From the NCBI RefSeq assembly GCF_025128055.1, contig NZ_JAHLYS010000033.1:1-64000 (forward strand): a DNA stretch of 64,000 bases, given 5' to 3'. The stretch's first letter is position 1, and each line of letters begins with the position of its first letter. Of the stretch, positions 17,045-26,731 are shown in pieces. Source of the stretch: Synechococcus sp. CS-1329 (GTDB lineage: Bacteria > Cyanobacteriota > Cyanobacteriia > PCC-6307 > Cyanobiaceae). Below the pieces are notes generated by a model. The model was not told the origin of the DNA. It saw nothing but the letters and a program-made list of their open reading frames with translations, and did not search any database. The translations under genes were made by a program, and so were the position numbers.

Positions 17045-20000
17045 ATGCCCACCGACACCAGCGAACAGGGACTGGAAGCGCTGATCACCCGCTCCATGAC
17101 CGGGCGCACCCACCTGCTGGAGCCTCGCCACCAAGCCACGCCATCCGCAGTGCCGGTGAGTGGCGGCACCGGTTGGCTGCTGGGCGACCCGCGCCACTAC
17201 GACCGCAGCCACTGCGTAGATCTGGTGCAGCTGCAGGGTTTTTTGGAGGCCACCCAGCCGCAGATCGCCGAAGCCGTGGCGATCGAAGTGGATGGGCCCC
17301 CTCGCCGGCAGTTCCTGGCCCGGCTGGAGAAACAGATCACGCAGCGCGGCGTGGTGGACGTGCTGCGCAAGGGCATCCGCCACGGCCCCCACGAGATCCA
17401 GCTTTTCTACGGCACGCCCTCCCCCGGCAACAGCCGCGCCGCCGAGCTGTTCGGCCTCAACCGCTTCAGCCTCACACGCCAGCTCGCTTACAGCAACGAC
17501 CAGACCCGCCGCGCCCTCGACCTGGCTCTGTTCATCAATGGCCTGCCGGTGGCCACCTTTGAGCTCAAGAACAACCTCACCTGTCAGTCCGTCAAGAAAG
17601 CCATCGAGCAGTACAAAACCGATCGCGATCCCCGCGAGCCGCTCTTCGCCTTCGCCCGCTGCCTTGTGCACTTCGCCGTGGACGAGCAGGAGGTGCGCTT
17701 CTGTACCCACCTCATCGGCAAAGAATCCGAGTTTCTGCCCTTCAACCGTGGCACCGCCTCCGGTGGCGCCGGAAATCCCCCCAGCCCCGATGGACTTTCC
17801 ACTGGCTATCTCTGGGAGCGGGTCCTCACGCCCAGCAGCCTCACCGACATCCTGGAGAACTACGCCCAGGTGGTGGGAAAGCCCAACCTGCGCACCGGCC
17901 GCAGGCGCTACAGGCAGATCTTTCCCCGCTACCACCAGCTGGATGTAGTGCGCTCGTTGCTGGCGGATGTGGCGACCCATGGGGCCGGCCGCTGCTACCT
18001 GGCCCAGCACTCCGCCGGCAGCGGCAAGAGCAACTCGATCGCCTGGCTCAGCCACCAGGTGGCCGACGTGACCCACAACGGCGAGCGTGTGTACGACTCG
18101 GTGATCGTCGTCACCGATCGCCGCAACCTCGATGAGCAGTTGCGCCACAACATCCTCGATTTCATGCAGGTGGGCGCCAGCGTGGGCGCCGTCACCGGGC
18201 GTGGCAGCTCGAAGACCGAGCAGCTCAAGCAGTTTCTGGCAGCTGGGAAGAAGATCATCATCTGCACCCTGCAGACCTTCCCGGAGCTCTGCAGCCAGCT
18301 CGACGGCGCCCCCCAGGGCCGTCGTTATGCGGTGATCATCGATGAGGCCCACTCAAGCCAGGGCAGCAAGGCCTCCGCTGCCCTCAACAAGGCCCTAGCC
18401 AGCGATGCCCAACCCCTGGCCGAAGACACCGACATCGAAGACTTCGTGAATACGGTGATCGATGAGCGCCTGCGCAGCCGCAAACTGCTGGCCAACGCCA
18501 GTTATTTCGCCTTCACCGCCACCGCCAAGGCCAAGACGCTCGGACTGTTCGGCACCCCACTTCCTCCGGATGGGGAAGGCAAGATCGGCCGCCGGCCCTT
18601 TCACGTCTACACGATGAAGCAGGCCATTGAGGAGAAGTTCATCCTCAATGTTTTGCAGTACTACACCCCGATCAGCAGCTACTACCGGTTGGTGAAAACG
18701 ATCGAGGCTGACCCGCTGTTCGACAGCAAACGCGCCCGCTCCAAGTTGCGCCGCTATGTGGAAAGCCACGACACGGCCATCCGCAACAAGGCCGAGATCA
18801 TGGTGGATCACTTCCTCGACCATGTGCTGCCTCTGCGGGAGATGAAGGGCGAAGCCCGTGCGATGGTGGTGACCGGCGCCATTGAGCGGGCGGTGCAGTA
18901 TTTCCATGCCATTCGCACGTACTTACACGAGCGCCGTAGCCCCTTCCTGCCGATCGTGGCCTTCTCCGGCGACCACGACTTCGGCGATGGTCCCGTGAGT
19001 GAGGCCTCCCTCAACGGCTTTCCCTCCAGCGAGATCACCAGCCGCATCCAGGAGGATCCCTATCGCTTCCTGATCTGCGCCGACAAATTCCAGACCGGCT
19101 ACGACGAACCGCTGCTGCAGGCCATGTATGTGGACAAGGCCCTGGGTGGCATCCAGGCGGTGCAGACCCTCTCGCGCCTCAACCGCGCTGCCCCAGGAAA
19201 AAATCGCGTGTTCGTGCTCGATTTCCAGGACAACACCGCCGCCGTGGAAGCGGCCTTCGCCGATTACTACAAGACCACCCTGCTGAGCGAGGAAACCGAT
19301 CCCAACAAACTGCACGATCTCCGCGACAGCCTCGATCAGCTGCGGGTCTACACCTGGGAGCAGGTGGAGGAGTTCGTGGGACTCTTCCTCAGCAACAGCG
19401 ATCGCGAAGAGCTGCAGCCGATCCTGAACCAATGCCGCCAGATCTATACCGAGCAGCTCAGCGAAGACGATCAGGTGGCCTTCAAGAGCAAGGCCAAAGC
19501 TTTTGTGCGCAGCTACGACTTCCTGGCCACGATCCTCACCTACGACAATCCGGAGTGGGAAAAGCTCTCCATCTTCCTCACCCTGCTGGTGCGTGCCCTG
19601 CCGGCCCCAGATGAGGACGACCTTACCAAGGGGATGCTGGAGCTGATCGACATGGACAGCTACCGCATCGAAAAGCAGGAGGAGCGCGGCGTTCCCCTTC
19701 CCGATCAGGATTCCACGTTGGATCCCGCCCCCGTTTCAGCCGGTGGCTTCAAGCCCCAACCGGAACTCGAACCGCTCTCGGTGATCGTCATCAACTTCAA
19801 CGAGCAGTTCGGCACCAGCTTCAGCGACGAAGACCGCATCCGCCGCCTGATCCGTGAGGAGATCGCCCCCCAGGTGGCCCAGGACCAGCGCTATCGCAAT
19901 GCCAAGGCGAACACCCCCAACACGGCCGCGATTGAGCTCGATGCCGCCCTCAATCGCGTGGTTGATCCATTATTTCTGGATCAGACGGAGTTCTACAAGC

Positions 20001-20086
20001 AGTTCAAGGACAACTCCCTCTTCCGCAACTTTGTGCGGGATCTGGTGACGCGACTGATCAACAACAACCCCCACAAATCACCATAG
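17045..20086 (+). CDS. hsdR: Type I restriction endonuclease subunit HsdR
   Basis: 1013 residues. The N-terminal nuclease domain has the D...ExK signature in LDLALFINGLPVATFELKN (E173-L-K175). The SF2 translocase motor follows with Walker A GSGKS (about 325), motif II DEAH (433), motif III FTATA, and the later QTGYDEPLLQAMYVDKAL and QTLSRLNR motifs. A C-terminal helical region binds the methylase. It hydrolyses ATP to translocate DNA and cuts unmodified phage DNA. All motifs seen are intact. The 3' end converges on and overlaps the DUF6880 gene by nine bases. Confidence 0.95.
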   Translation: MPTDTSEQGLEALITRSMTGRTHLLEPRHQATPSAVPVSGGTGWLLGDPRHYDRSHCVDLVQLQGFLEATQPQIAEAVAIEVDGPPRRQFLARLEKQITQRGVVDVLRKGIRHGPHEIQLFYGTPSPGNSRAAELFGLNRFSLTRQLAYSNDQTRRALDLALFINGLPVATFELKNNLTCQSVKKAIEQYKTDRDPREPLFAFARCLVHFAVDEQEVRFCTHLIGKESEFLPFNRGTASGGAGNPPSPDGLSTGYLWERVLTPSSLTDILENYAQVVGKPNLRTGRRRYRQIFPRYHQLDVVRSLLADVATHGAGRCYLAQHSAGSGKSNSIAWLSHQVADVTHNGERVYDSVIVVTDRRNLDEQLRHNILDFMQVGASVGAVTGRGSSKTEQLKQFLAAGKKIIICTLQTFPELCSQLDGAPQGRRYAVIIDEAHSSQGSKASAALNKALASDAQPLAEDTDIEDFVNTVIDERLRSRKLLANASYFAFTATAKAKTLGLFGTPLPPDGEGKIGRRPFHVYTMKQAIEEKFILNVLQYYTPISSYYRLVKTIEADPLFDSKRARSKLRRYVESHDTAIRNKAEIMVDHFLDHVLPLREMKGEARAMVVTGAIERAVQYFHAIRTYLHERRSPFLPIVAFSGDHDFGDGPVSEASLNGFPSSEITSRIQEDPYRFLICADKFQTGYDEPLLQAMYVDKALGGIQAVQTLSRLNRAAPGKNRVFVLDFQDNTAAVEAAFADYYKTTLLSEETDPNKLHDLRDSLDQLRVYTWEQVEEFVGLFLSNSDREELQPILNQCRQIYTEQLSEDDQVAFKSKAKAFVRSYDFLATILTYDNPEWEKLSIFLTLLVRALPAPDEDDLTKGMLELIDMDSYRIEKQEERGVPLPDQDSTLDPAPVSAGGFKPQPELEPLSVIVINFNEQFGTSFSDEDRIRRLIREEIAPQVAQDQRYRNAKANTPNTAAIELDAALNRVVDPLFLDQTEFYKQFKDNSLFRNFVRDLVTRLINNNPHKSP

Positions 20087-21586
20087 ACCCGGCTGCAGCG
20101 GCCCATCGCTGGCGGCAGGACTGGCAGCCTCAGTGGGGTCATCTCTTTGGGCTTTTCTCGACTGTCCTGCTGGCTCCGATTCAGGCGCAACTTCTTTCGG
20201 CACCAGGCTCCAGAAGCCGTACTTGCGGCCATGATCCCGCCGCAGCTGGGCCCCATAGCTGCGGTGATCGGCGAGTTCGCCCCAGCTCTCGATCCTTTGG
20301 GCAAGGAGGTGGCAAGTATGCAGATGGCGGGCGGCGTGGGGGTAGCGCTTGCTGCGCCCCACCCGCAGGCTGAAATCGACCATCGCCCGCAGGCAGCGCG
20401 TGGCAGCCAGGGGGTGATCCTTCTCCAGCAGCTCCGCCAGCGGTGCCAGCAGCACGTAGCAGTCGCCATTGAGCGGCTTCGGCGTGGCCAGCACCAGCCG
20501 GGCGGCGCGGCGCGGTTCGGGCCAGTGCAACAGAAACCACAGCGCCTCCTGCAGATCGTCGTGCTCCGCCACCAGATCGAGGGCCCGCTCCTCGGCATCC
20601 GCATCCTCGAAAGCTGGCAGGCGCTTCAGGTAGTCGCGCAGGTGGCGGCGCGACAGTTCCATCAGGGCATACTCCCAGCGCTGCCCCTGGGCCTCGTCGC
20701 GGCGGCCGAGGGCCTCCAGCGCCGCCAGGCGGGCATCGCACCACTCCTCGGCCCCGGCCCGGCGCTCGGACAGCCTTGGGTCGGCCTCCTCCAGCAGCGC
20801 CAGCGCCTCCTCGGCCCGGCCGGCGGGGGTGAGCCGCTCAGCCACCCTGGCCGCGATCGCCGGCACCGTCAGCGCCTCGGGATCATGGTCGCGGTATTCC
20901 GCCAGATAGGCATCAGCATCGCCCAGGGCATCGGCGATGTCGAGCATGGCGATGCGCACGATCCAACCTCGGTGCGTTTTCGCTTGATCGTTGTTGGTGA
21001 CGCGAGCCCGCAGGGTCTCCAGCCGCTGCCGCAGATGGGCCAGCCCTTCCGACCCTAGGGCCGTCCCCAGATCCCGCAGGATCGGATCGAACTGGCCATA
21101 GCTGTTGCTCACGATCGCGGCGTACACCTGATCCGCCAGGGGCCTGGGATCCCCGGAAACCTTGAGGGCCACGGCGCCGAGGGCGGCGCTGCTCTGATGA
21201 AAGAAGTCGCGCAAAACGGCGTCGCTGTCGTCGCAGCGCTCCATCAGGCCTTCGGCCAGGCCGAGCAGCTCCCAGAACAGCTCCACCGCCACGGCCGGGT
21301 TGTGTTCAGCGATCGGCCCGCTGATGGCCTGGCGCTGCCGCTCCAGATCCTTCAGCAGCCTGTCGCGCTGGTGGTCGTCGAGGAAGCTGCCGGAGCGCTC
21401 GATCGTGGCCAGCCGCTTGCGCACTTCTCTAGCGATCTCCGCAGGCCCCTTCTGTTCCGCCAGTGCCAGGCGCAGCATGCGCCTGGCACTGGCATCCCCC
21501 TTGCTCAGGGTGAGCAGCAGCTCCGCCAGCTTGGCCGTCCCCAGGGCTTCGAGGTTTTTGGCATTGAGACTGGATTGGCCGGCCAT
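20078..21586 (-). CDS. DUF6880-family helical-repeat protein
   Basis: 502 residues, almost wholly alpha-helical with TPR-like repeats (for example EEALALLEEADPRLSERRAGAEEW and EALWFLLHWPEPRRAARLVLA), matching the DUF6880 family. The N-terminal QRDRLLKDLERQRQAI region is strongly charged. The function is unknown. The gene lies 27 bases downstream of valS on the same strand and overlaps the hsdR end, so it sits between the RM operon and valS and may have travelled with the island. Confidence 0.75.
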   Translation of the reverse strand: MAGQSSLNAKNLEALGTAKLAELLLTLSKGDASARRMLRLALAEQKGPAEIAREVRKRLATIERSGSFLDDHQRDRLLKDLERQRQAISGPIAEHNPAVAVELFWELLGLAEGLMERCDDSDAVLRDFFHQSSAALGAVALKVSGDPRPLADQVYAAIVSNSYGQFDPILRDLGTALGSEGLAHLRQRLETLRARVTNNDQAKTHRGWIVRIAMLDIADALGDADAYLAEYRDHDPEALTVPAIAARVAERLTPAGRAEEALALLEEADPRLSERRAGAEEWCDARLAALEALGRRDEAQGQRWEYALMELSRRHLRDYLKRLPAFEDADAEERALDLVAEHDDLQEALWFLLHWPEPRRAARLVLATPKPLNGDCYVLLAPLAELLEKDHPLAATRCLRAMVDFSLRVGRSKRYPHAARHLHTCHLLAQRIESWGELADHRSYGAQLRRDHGRKYGFWSLVPKEVAPESEPAGQSRKAQRDDPTEAASPAASDGPLQPGLW

Positions 21587-21613
21587 CGCCTTGGTGAATC
21601 CTTGCTGTTCCGG

Positions 21614-24394
21614 TTAGCCCAGGTCGGCCAGGCGCTGTCTCGCCAGAGCCGCCTGGGCCTCCGCCTCGGCCAAGTTGGCGCGGCACTCTGCCACCACTTC
21701 GGGGGGTGCCTTGCCGGCGAAGTTGGGGTTGGCGAGGCGGCCGGCCAGGCCCTGAATCTCCTTCTCCGCCTTGGCCAGGTCTTTTTCAAGGCGGGCGCGC
21801 AGGGCTTCAAGGCTCTGATGGGGCACGGTGAGGCCCACCTGGGCGTCGCTGTCCACGATGCCCAGCAGCTGACCTACCGCCGGCTGGGGCTCCAGGCCGA
21901 GAGCACTGCCCCCCGCCAGGCGCAGGATCTTCTCCTGGTTCACTTCCAGAAAAGCCCGGCGCTCGGGGCTGCCGCTGTGGATTCCCACCGGCAGTCGCTC
22001 TGAGGGCTTCACCCCGGAGAGGGCACGCAGGTTGCGCAACGCCCGCACCGCCTCGATCCCGAACTGGAAGGCCCGTTCATGAGCTTCGTCGCGCCAGGCG
22101 GCCTCGGGCTCGGGCCAGGACTGCAGGGCGAGGAACGCCGTGGCATCGGCGCCCGTCACTGCATGCCAGAGCTCCTCGGTGAGGTGGGGCATCAGCGGGT
22201 GGAGCATCACCAGCAGCGCCTCGAGGCTGGTGGCCAGCACCCGCCGAGCTGCCATGCGGGCGCTGGTGTCTGAGCCGGCCAGGCGTGGCTTGGCCCACTC
22301 GATGTACTGGTCGCAGAGATCGTTCCAGGCGAACTCGTAAAGCAGCTTCGCCGCCTCCCCCAGCCTGTAGCTGCCGTAAAGCTCGGCCGCCTCATCGGCG
22401 GTGCGGGCCAGGCGCGAGAGGATCCAGCGGTCCTCGCTCTCCAGCTCGACGGCCAGGGGCCGGCCCAGGCTCGCCGGCGTTTCGCCGCCAAGGTTCATCA
22501 GGGCGAAGCGGGTGGCATTCCAGAGCTTGTTGGCGAAGTTGCGCGCCCCCTCCACCGTGGCCGAACTGCCGCTGGCGCGGTCGTAGTCGAGGCGGATGTC
22601 CTGGCCGGCGCCGGCCACCTCGCGCACCAGGGCGAAGCGCAGGGCATCGGCGCCATAGCGCTCGATCAGCGGCAGTGGGTCGATGCCGTTGCCGGCTGAT
22701 TTGCTCATCTTGCGGTTGTTCTCATCCCGCACCAGGCCGTGGATCATCACATCGGCGAAGGGCATGCGGCCGGTGAAGGCGCCGGCGAGCATCGTCATCC
22801 GCGCCACCCAGAAAAAGATGATGTCGAAGCCGGTCACCAGCACGCTGGTGGGATACCAGGTGGCCAGATCGGCGGCGCCCTCATCGGGCCAGCCCAGGGT
22901 GGAGAAGGGCCAAAGGCCGCTGGAGAACCAGGTGTCGAGCACATCGGGGTCCTGCTCCAGCTGCAGCGGGCGGCCCGCCGCGGCGCTGGCGGCGCCGAAC
23001 TGGGCTTGGGCCTTCTCACGGGCTTCGGTGGCATCGCGGGCCACCACGTAGGGCGTGGCCTCGGTGATCACCCCAGCGGTTTCACTCACCACGAACCAGG
23101 CGGGGATGCGGTGGCCCCACCAGAGCTGGCGCGAGATGCACCAGTCGCGGATGTCGGTGAGCCAGTCGCGGTAGACCTTCTCCCAGCGCTGCGGCACGAA
23201 GCGGGGCGCGCCGCCATCGAGGGCCTCGCGGCAGCGGGCGGCCAGGGGCTCGGCCCGGGCGAACCACTGGGTGGAGAGCAGGGGCTCCACCGGCACCTTG
23301 CCGCGATCCGAAAACGGCACGCTGTGGCGGTGCGGCTCCACCTTCACCAGAAAGCCTTCCGCCTCCATCGCCGCCACCACCGCTTGGCGCGCCTCGAAGC
23401 GATCCAGCCCGGCAAAGCGGCCGGCGGCAGCGTTCATGGTGCCGTCCTTGGCCATCACCGTGATCAGCGGCAGGCCGTGGCGGGCCCCGATGGCGAAGTC
23501 GTTGGGGTCGTGGGCGGGGGTCACCTTGACGCAACCGGTGCCGAAGGCCGGATCCACGTGCTCATCGGCCACGATCGGGATCTCGCGGCCCACCAGCGGC
23601 AGGGTGAGCGTGCGCCCCACCAGGGCGGCGTAGCGGGGGTCATCGGGGTGCACGGCCACGCCGGTGTCGCCCAGCAGGGTTTCGGGGCGGGTGGTGGCCA
23701 CCACCAGGTGGTCAAGGCCGCCAGCCGCTGAGCCTTCGCCCCCAGCCTCGCCGCCGCTAAGCGGATAGCGGAAGTGCCAGAGGTGGCCGTCGAGCTCCTT
23801 CATCTCCACTTCGAGATCGCTCACCGCCGATCCCGAGGCCGGGCACCAGTTCACCAGGTATTCGCCCCGGTAGATCAGCCCCTGCTCGTGCAGGCGCACG
23901 AAGGCCTCCACCACGGCTTTGTTGAGGCCGGGATCGAGGGTGAAGCGCTCCCGTCGCCAGTCCACCGAATAGCCCAGCCGGCGCAGCTGGCCCACGATCG
24001 TGCCGCCGCTCTCGGCCTTCCAGGCCCAGGCGCGCTCCAGGAAGGCGTCGCGGCCCAGGTCGTCCTTGCTGCCCCCCTCGGCCTTGATCTGCTTCTCCAG
24101 GATCGACTGCACGGCGATCGAGGCGTGGTCGGTGCCGGGCAGGCAGAGCACGTTTTTGCCCTGCAGGCGCTGGAAGCGCACGATCGTGTCGATCAGGGCC
24201 GTCTCGAAGCCGTGGCCCATGTGCAGACTGCCGGTCACGTTCGGCGGCGGGATCACCACAGAAAAAGGCTCGCCTGGGGCCTTCGGATCGGGATGGAAGG
24301 CGCCGGCCTCCTCCCAGGCCGCCTGCCAGCGGGCTTCGGTGCCGGCCGGGTCGTAGGTCTTGGGCAGGGCGGCGTCGGGGGTGGCCTCAGCCAT
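21614..24394 (-). CDS. valS: Valyl-tRNA synthetase
   Basis: 926 residues from the ATG at 24394. The class I synthetase signatures are present: HMGH (residues 58-61, in [13 protein letters not shown]) and KMSKS (about residue 560, in [14 protein letters not shown]). The CP1 editing domain with the [16 protein letters not shown] motif, the anticodon-binding domain and the C-terminal coiled coil ([19 protein letters not shown]) are also there. It charges tRNA-Val and edits Thr. The upstream extension to 24430 is not needed. Its last 90 bases are duplicated in degraded form at 10029-10122. Confidence 0.97.
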   Translation of the reverse strand: MAEATPDAALPKTYDPAGTEARWQAAWEEAGAFHPDPKAPGEPFSVVIPPPNVTGSLHMGHGFETALIDTIVRFQRLQGKNVLCLPGTDHASIAVQSILEKQIKAEGGSKDDLGRDAFLERAWAWKAESGGTIVGQLRRLGYSVDWRRERFTLDPGLNKAVVEAFVRLHEQGLIYRGEYLVNWCPASGSAVSDLEVEMKELDGHLWHFRYPLSGGEAGGEGSAAGGLDHLVVATTRPETLLGDTGVAVHPDDPRYAALVGRTLTLPLVGREIPIVADEHVDPAFGTGCVKVTPAHDPNDFAIGARHGLPLITVMAKDGTMNAAAGRFAGLDRFEARQAVVAAMEAEGFLVKVEPHRHSVPFSDRGKVPVEPLLSTQWFARAEPLAARCREALDGGAPRFVPQRWEKVYRDWLTDIRDWCISRQLWWGHRIPAWFVVSETAGVITEATPYVVARDATEAREKAQAQFGAASAAAGRPLQLEQDPDVLDTWFSSGLWPFSTLGWPDEGAADLATWYPTSVLVTGFDIIFFWVARMTMLAGAFTGRMPFADVMIHGLVRDENNRKMSKSAGNGIDPLPLIERYGADALRFALVREVAGAGQDIRLDYDRASGSSATVEGARNFANKLWNATRFALMNLGGETPASLGRPLAVELESEDRWILSRLARTADEAAELYGSYRLGEAAKLLYEFAWNDLCDQYIEWAKPRLAGSDTSARMAARRVLATSLEALLVMLHPLMPHLTEELWHAVTGADATAFLALQSWPEPEAAWRDEAHERAFQFGIEAVRALRNLRALSGVKPSERLPVGIHSGSPERRAFLEVNQEKILRLAGGSALGLEPQPAVGQLLGIVDSDAQVGLTVPHQSLEALRARLEKDLAKAEKEIQGLAGRLANPNFAGKAPPEVVAECRANLAEAEAQAALARQRLADLG

Positions 24395-24451
24395 GGAAAC
24401 AGTGAACCGGCGGAGGCCCCATGCTCTCAAAGCGGCCCATCGCCCCGGGCT

Positions 24452-25087
24452 TCACTCGGCGGCCAGCCGCGCCACGTAGGCCTCCAGGGTGCCGGCATTG
24501 ATCCAGCCGGTGGCGATCGTCTTGGTGTGGGTGTGGCTGACCCGGCCGCGGTGGATGTGGGAGAGACCGGCGGGGAAAATCGCCAACTGCCCCTGGATCG
24601 CCTCCACATGGTGCTCCTGCCAGTGGAACTCGGTGCCGGCGTCGGGGAGGGTTTCGAGGTAAAGGATCCAGGCCAGCACCCTCTGGATCGGCTCGGTGGC
24701 CTCCTCGCTAGTGTTCCAGTCGCAGTGCCAGCTGCGAAATCCTTCGCCCGGCGCGTAGCGCTGCAGGTTGAAGATCGGCATCACGAACAGCGATCGCTCG
24801 GGGCAGCACTCCAGCAGCAGGGGCCGCTCGGCCAGGTAGCGCTGCAGCCCGGCCGACACCCCGCGCAGGATCAGCTGGGCCAGGCCATGGGCCTCCGGGT
24901 CGGAGCGGTCGATCGCCACCAGGGAGATGTCGGTCGACACCTTGTCGAGCGGGCGGCCAGCGGCATCTGAGCCAGCGCCGAAGCTGGTGCCAGCCGTGCG
25001 CAGATCGGCGCGGCGTTCGTAGAAGGCCAGGGCAGCCTCGGCCACCGCTGCGTAGCCGGCGTTATTGTAGGTGGCGATCAGCTGCAT
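24452..25087 (-). CDS. 2OG-Fe(II) dioxygenase (prolyl-4-hydroxylase-like)
   Basis: 211 residues with the non-haem iron facial triad: WHCDW supplies His and Asp, and SHTHTKTIATGWIN supplies the distal His with the 2-oxoglutarate-binding basic residue nearby. The YAPGEGFRSWHCDWN and LPDAGTEFHWQ blocks match the P4HA-type oxygenases. It would hydroxylate an unknown protein or small molecule. The start ATG (25085-25087) lies within ten bases of the stop of the upstream frameshifted gene, indicating translational coupling. Confidence 0.82.
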   Translation of the reverse strand: MQLIATYNNAGYAAVAEAALAFYERRADLRTAGTSFGAGSDAAGRPLDKVSTDISLVAIDRSDPEAHGLAQLILRGVSAGLQRYLAERPLLLECCPERSLFVMPIFNLQRYAPGEGFRSWHCDWNTSEEATEPIQRVLAWILYLETLPDAGTEFHWQEHHVEAIQGQLAIFPAGLSHIHRGRVSHTHTKTIATGWINAGTLEAYVARLAAE

Positions 25088-25564
25088 GGTTCGTCTCGCC
25101 AGGGCACGGCCACCAGAGACTCCAGCATCTGCCAGCGCCCGCGCTCGGCCACGCGTCCGTCGAGGCCGGCCCCCGCCAGGGCCACCGCCACCCGCTCCAG
25201 ATCCAGGAGCGGGTCATCGCCGCCGGCCGCCGGCCGCCGCCAGCGGCAGCACCAGCACCTGCGCTTCGGCCGGGTCGGCCAGCAGCTTCAGGCCCAGGGA
25301 TTCCAGCTCCCGCTGATAGAACAGCTGCCGCATCCGGCCACAGAGCGATGGCCCCAGGGCGTCCGCGAACTGCTCAAGGGCCTGCCGATCGCCGCTGCCG
25401 CCGCTGTTGAGGGTCAGCCAGATCATCAGCTTGGCCCAGCTCTCCACGGTCCAGAGGGGCTCAAAGCTGCTCCGGTGCCGGCGCACCAGCTCGGCGATGG
25501 CGAACTCGAACAGACCGGCCTGAAGGGCGGTGGCTGAGGGCTCGGGGGATTGGGGTGACATCAA
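25078..25564 (-). pseudogene. Conserved hypothetical gene interrupted by a frameshift in a GC repeat
   Basis: The first frame runs from 25564 and encodes 116 residues (LFEFAIAELVRRHRSSFEPLWTVESWAKLMIWL ... LGLKLLADPAEAQVLVLPLAAAGG) before ending at a TGA near 25214. A second frame picks up at once with GDDPLLDLERVAVALAGAG and WQMLESLVAVPWRDEPCS, stopping at 25078-25080 right by the oxygenase start. The join falls in a GGCGGCCGGC-type tandem repeat where a one-base slip or a sequencing error is easy. Restored, the protein would be about 162 residues. Function unknown. Confidence 0.7.
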
Positions 25565-25660
25565 CTCAAAGCAACAGCGCGGCTCAAGGCGACAGCACAG
25601 CCCGTTCGATCACCAGCAGCGCCACGGGTGACGATCGGGAGCCCGAACGAGAGCTCGATC

Positions 25661-26323
25661 TCAGCGCGCGCATTTGATTGCATAGATCGAGAGGTCGTCA
25701 CTGATGTTCTCGGCCTTGTCGGCCAGGCCATCGAGCATGGCGGTGGCTTCTCTCACCTGGGTGCGCTGCTCGAAACTGAGATCGACAGCGAAGGCCTTGC
25801 GCTTGATGCGCAGGGCGATGCGGTCGGTTTCATCCTCAGACATGCGCACGTCATTGATGTGATCGCGGACGGCGGCTGGATTGCGGAAGAAGGTGCGGGC
25901 CGCCAGCACAGCGGCCTGGCTGCAGCGGGTCGCCATGGCATTGAGCTCGGCGAAATCATCGGCGAATCCCTCCAGGCCCAAGGGCTGAACAATCATCATC
26001 TCCTGATAGTCGTCACCGATCTCATCGAGCAGCTCGAAGAGATTTCCCAGCAGCCTCAGCACATCACCGCGGGCATCCGGCAACAGCATTTCGGTATAGA
26101 GCATGGTCACAATCGTGTGACGCAGCTCACTGCAACGCTGCTTGATTGCAATCATCTCATTCAGCTTCTGCTGGCAGAGCTCTGGATCGTTCGTGGTGGA
26201 GAGGTAGGCCCCGACGCCCGCCTCCACAACGAACATTCCCTCGGAGATCTTGTCGAGAAAATTCTCGATCAATTCCTCAAGAAACGTGTTGCCGCCGAAC
26301 AGTGGAGACGCTTCGCTGGACAT
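25661..26323 (-). CDS. DUF47/PhoU-like protein (Pit accessory-protein family)
   Basis: 220 residues, all helical, with the DUF47 layout: a start GGNTFLEELIENFLDKISEGMFVVEAGVGAYL, a central E(L/M)RH-like segment, and the end RIKRKAFAVDLSFEQRTQVREATAMLDGLADKAENISDDLSIYAIKC. DUF47 proteins are PhoU-like and usually sit beside a Pit-type phosphate transporter, but no transporter gene is adjacent here. The metal-binding acidic clusters (EDETDR, DKAENISDD) are retained. Role in phosphate handling is inferred from the family. Confidence 0.82.
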   Translation of the reverse strand: MSSEASPLFGGNTFLEELIENFLDKISEGMFVVEAGVGAYLSTTNDPELCQQKLNEMIAIKQRCSELRHTIVTMLYTEMLLPDARGDVLRLLGNLFELLDEIGDDYQEMMIVQPLGLEGFADDFAELNAMATRCSQAAVLAARTFFRNPAAVRDHINDVRMSEDETDRIALRIKRKAFAVDLSFEQRTQVREATAMLDGLADKAENISDDLSIYAIKCAR

Positions 26324-26449
26324 CGTTTCCTTCCCTTGCTACCGGCCCGTAGCGCCAAGGTAGAGGCAGAACGGGGTCAGCAGACCCACAGACGATGGCC
26401 GCCCGACCCCTCGGGGGTCAGACTACGCAGGCCTCAACGTGACAGACCC

Positions 26450-26707
26450 ATGGGCCTCGACCTCAACGATCCCGATCTGGAGTTCGCAGACCTCGTCTAC
26501 GCCTACCAGAGCTGGGTCATGGCCGTCATCAACGACGAGAAGCTCGGCGGCGAGGAGAAACTGCTCAACGACGACATCGCCGAGGACGCGCTCAACGCCA
26601 TGCGCTTCCTTCCCGGGGAAGTGACCTCCGCGATCGAGACCAGCCTGGCCCGCGTCTACGACGTCGATGCCGACGAGCTGGCCGACCTGCTCTTCCCTGA
26701 GGATTGA
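26450..26707 (+). CDS. Small conserved acidic protein, function unknown
   Basis: 85 residues, very acidic, beginning MGLDLNDPDLEFADLVYAYQSWVMAVINDEKL and ending DADELADLLFPED. No domain is recognised. The even, motif-like composition, the clean ATG and the gap to flanking genes suggest a genuine cyanobacterial gene. It is followed 24 bases later by a methyltransferase gene on the same strand. A GACCCC/GGGGTC hairpin lies about 30 bases upstream. Confidence 0.65.
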   Translation: MGLDLNDPDLEFADLVYAYQSWVMAVINDEKLGGEEKLLNDDIAEDALNAMRFLPGEVTSAIETSLARVYDVDADELADLLFPED

Positions 26708-26731
26708 ATCGCCCCACCACGCCCTGCTGCG

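Noticed and set aside
26395-26450. GACCCC-TC-GGGGGTC hairpin as a terminator
   Set aside because: The stem is short, no T run follows, and it lies just before a start codon; too weak to call.
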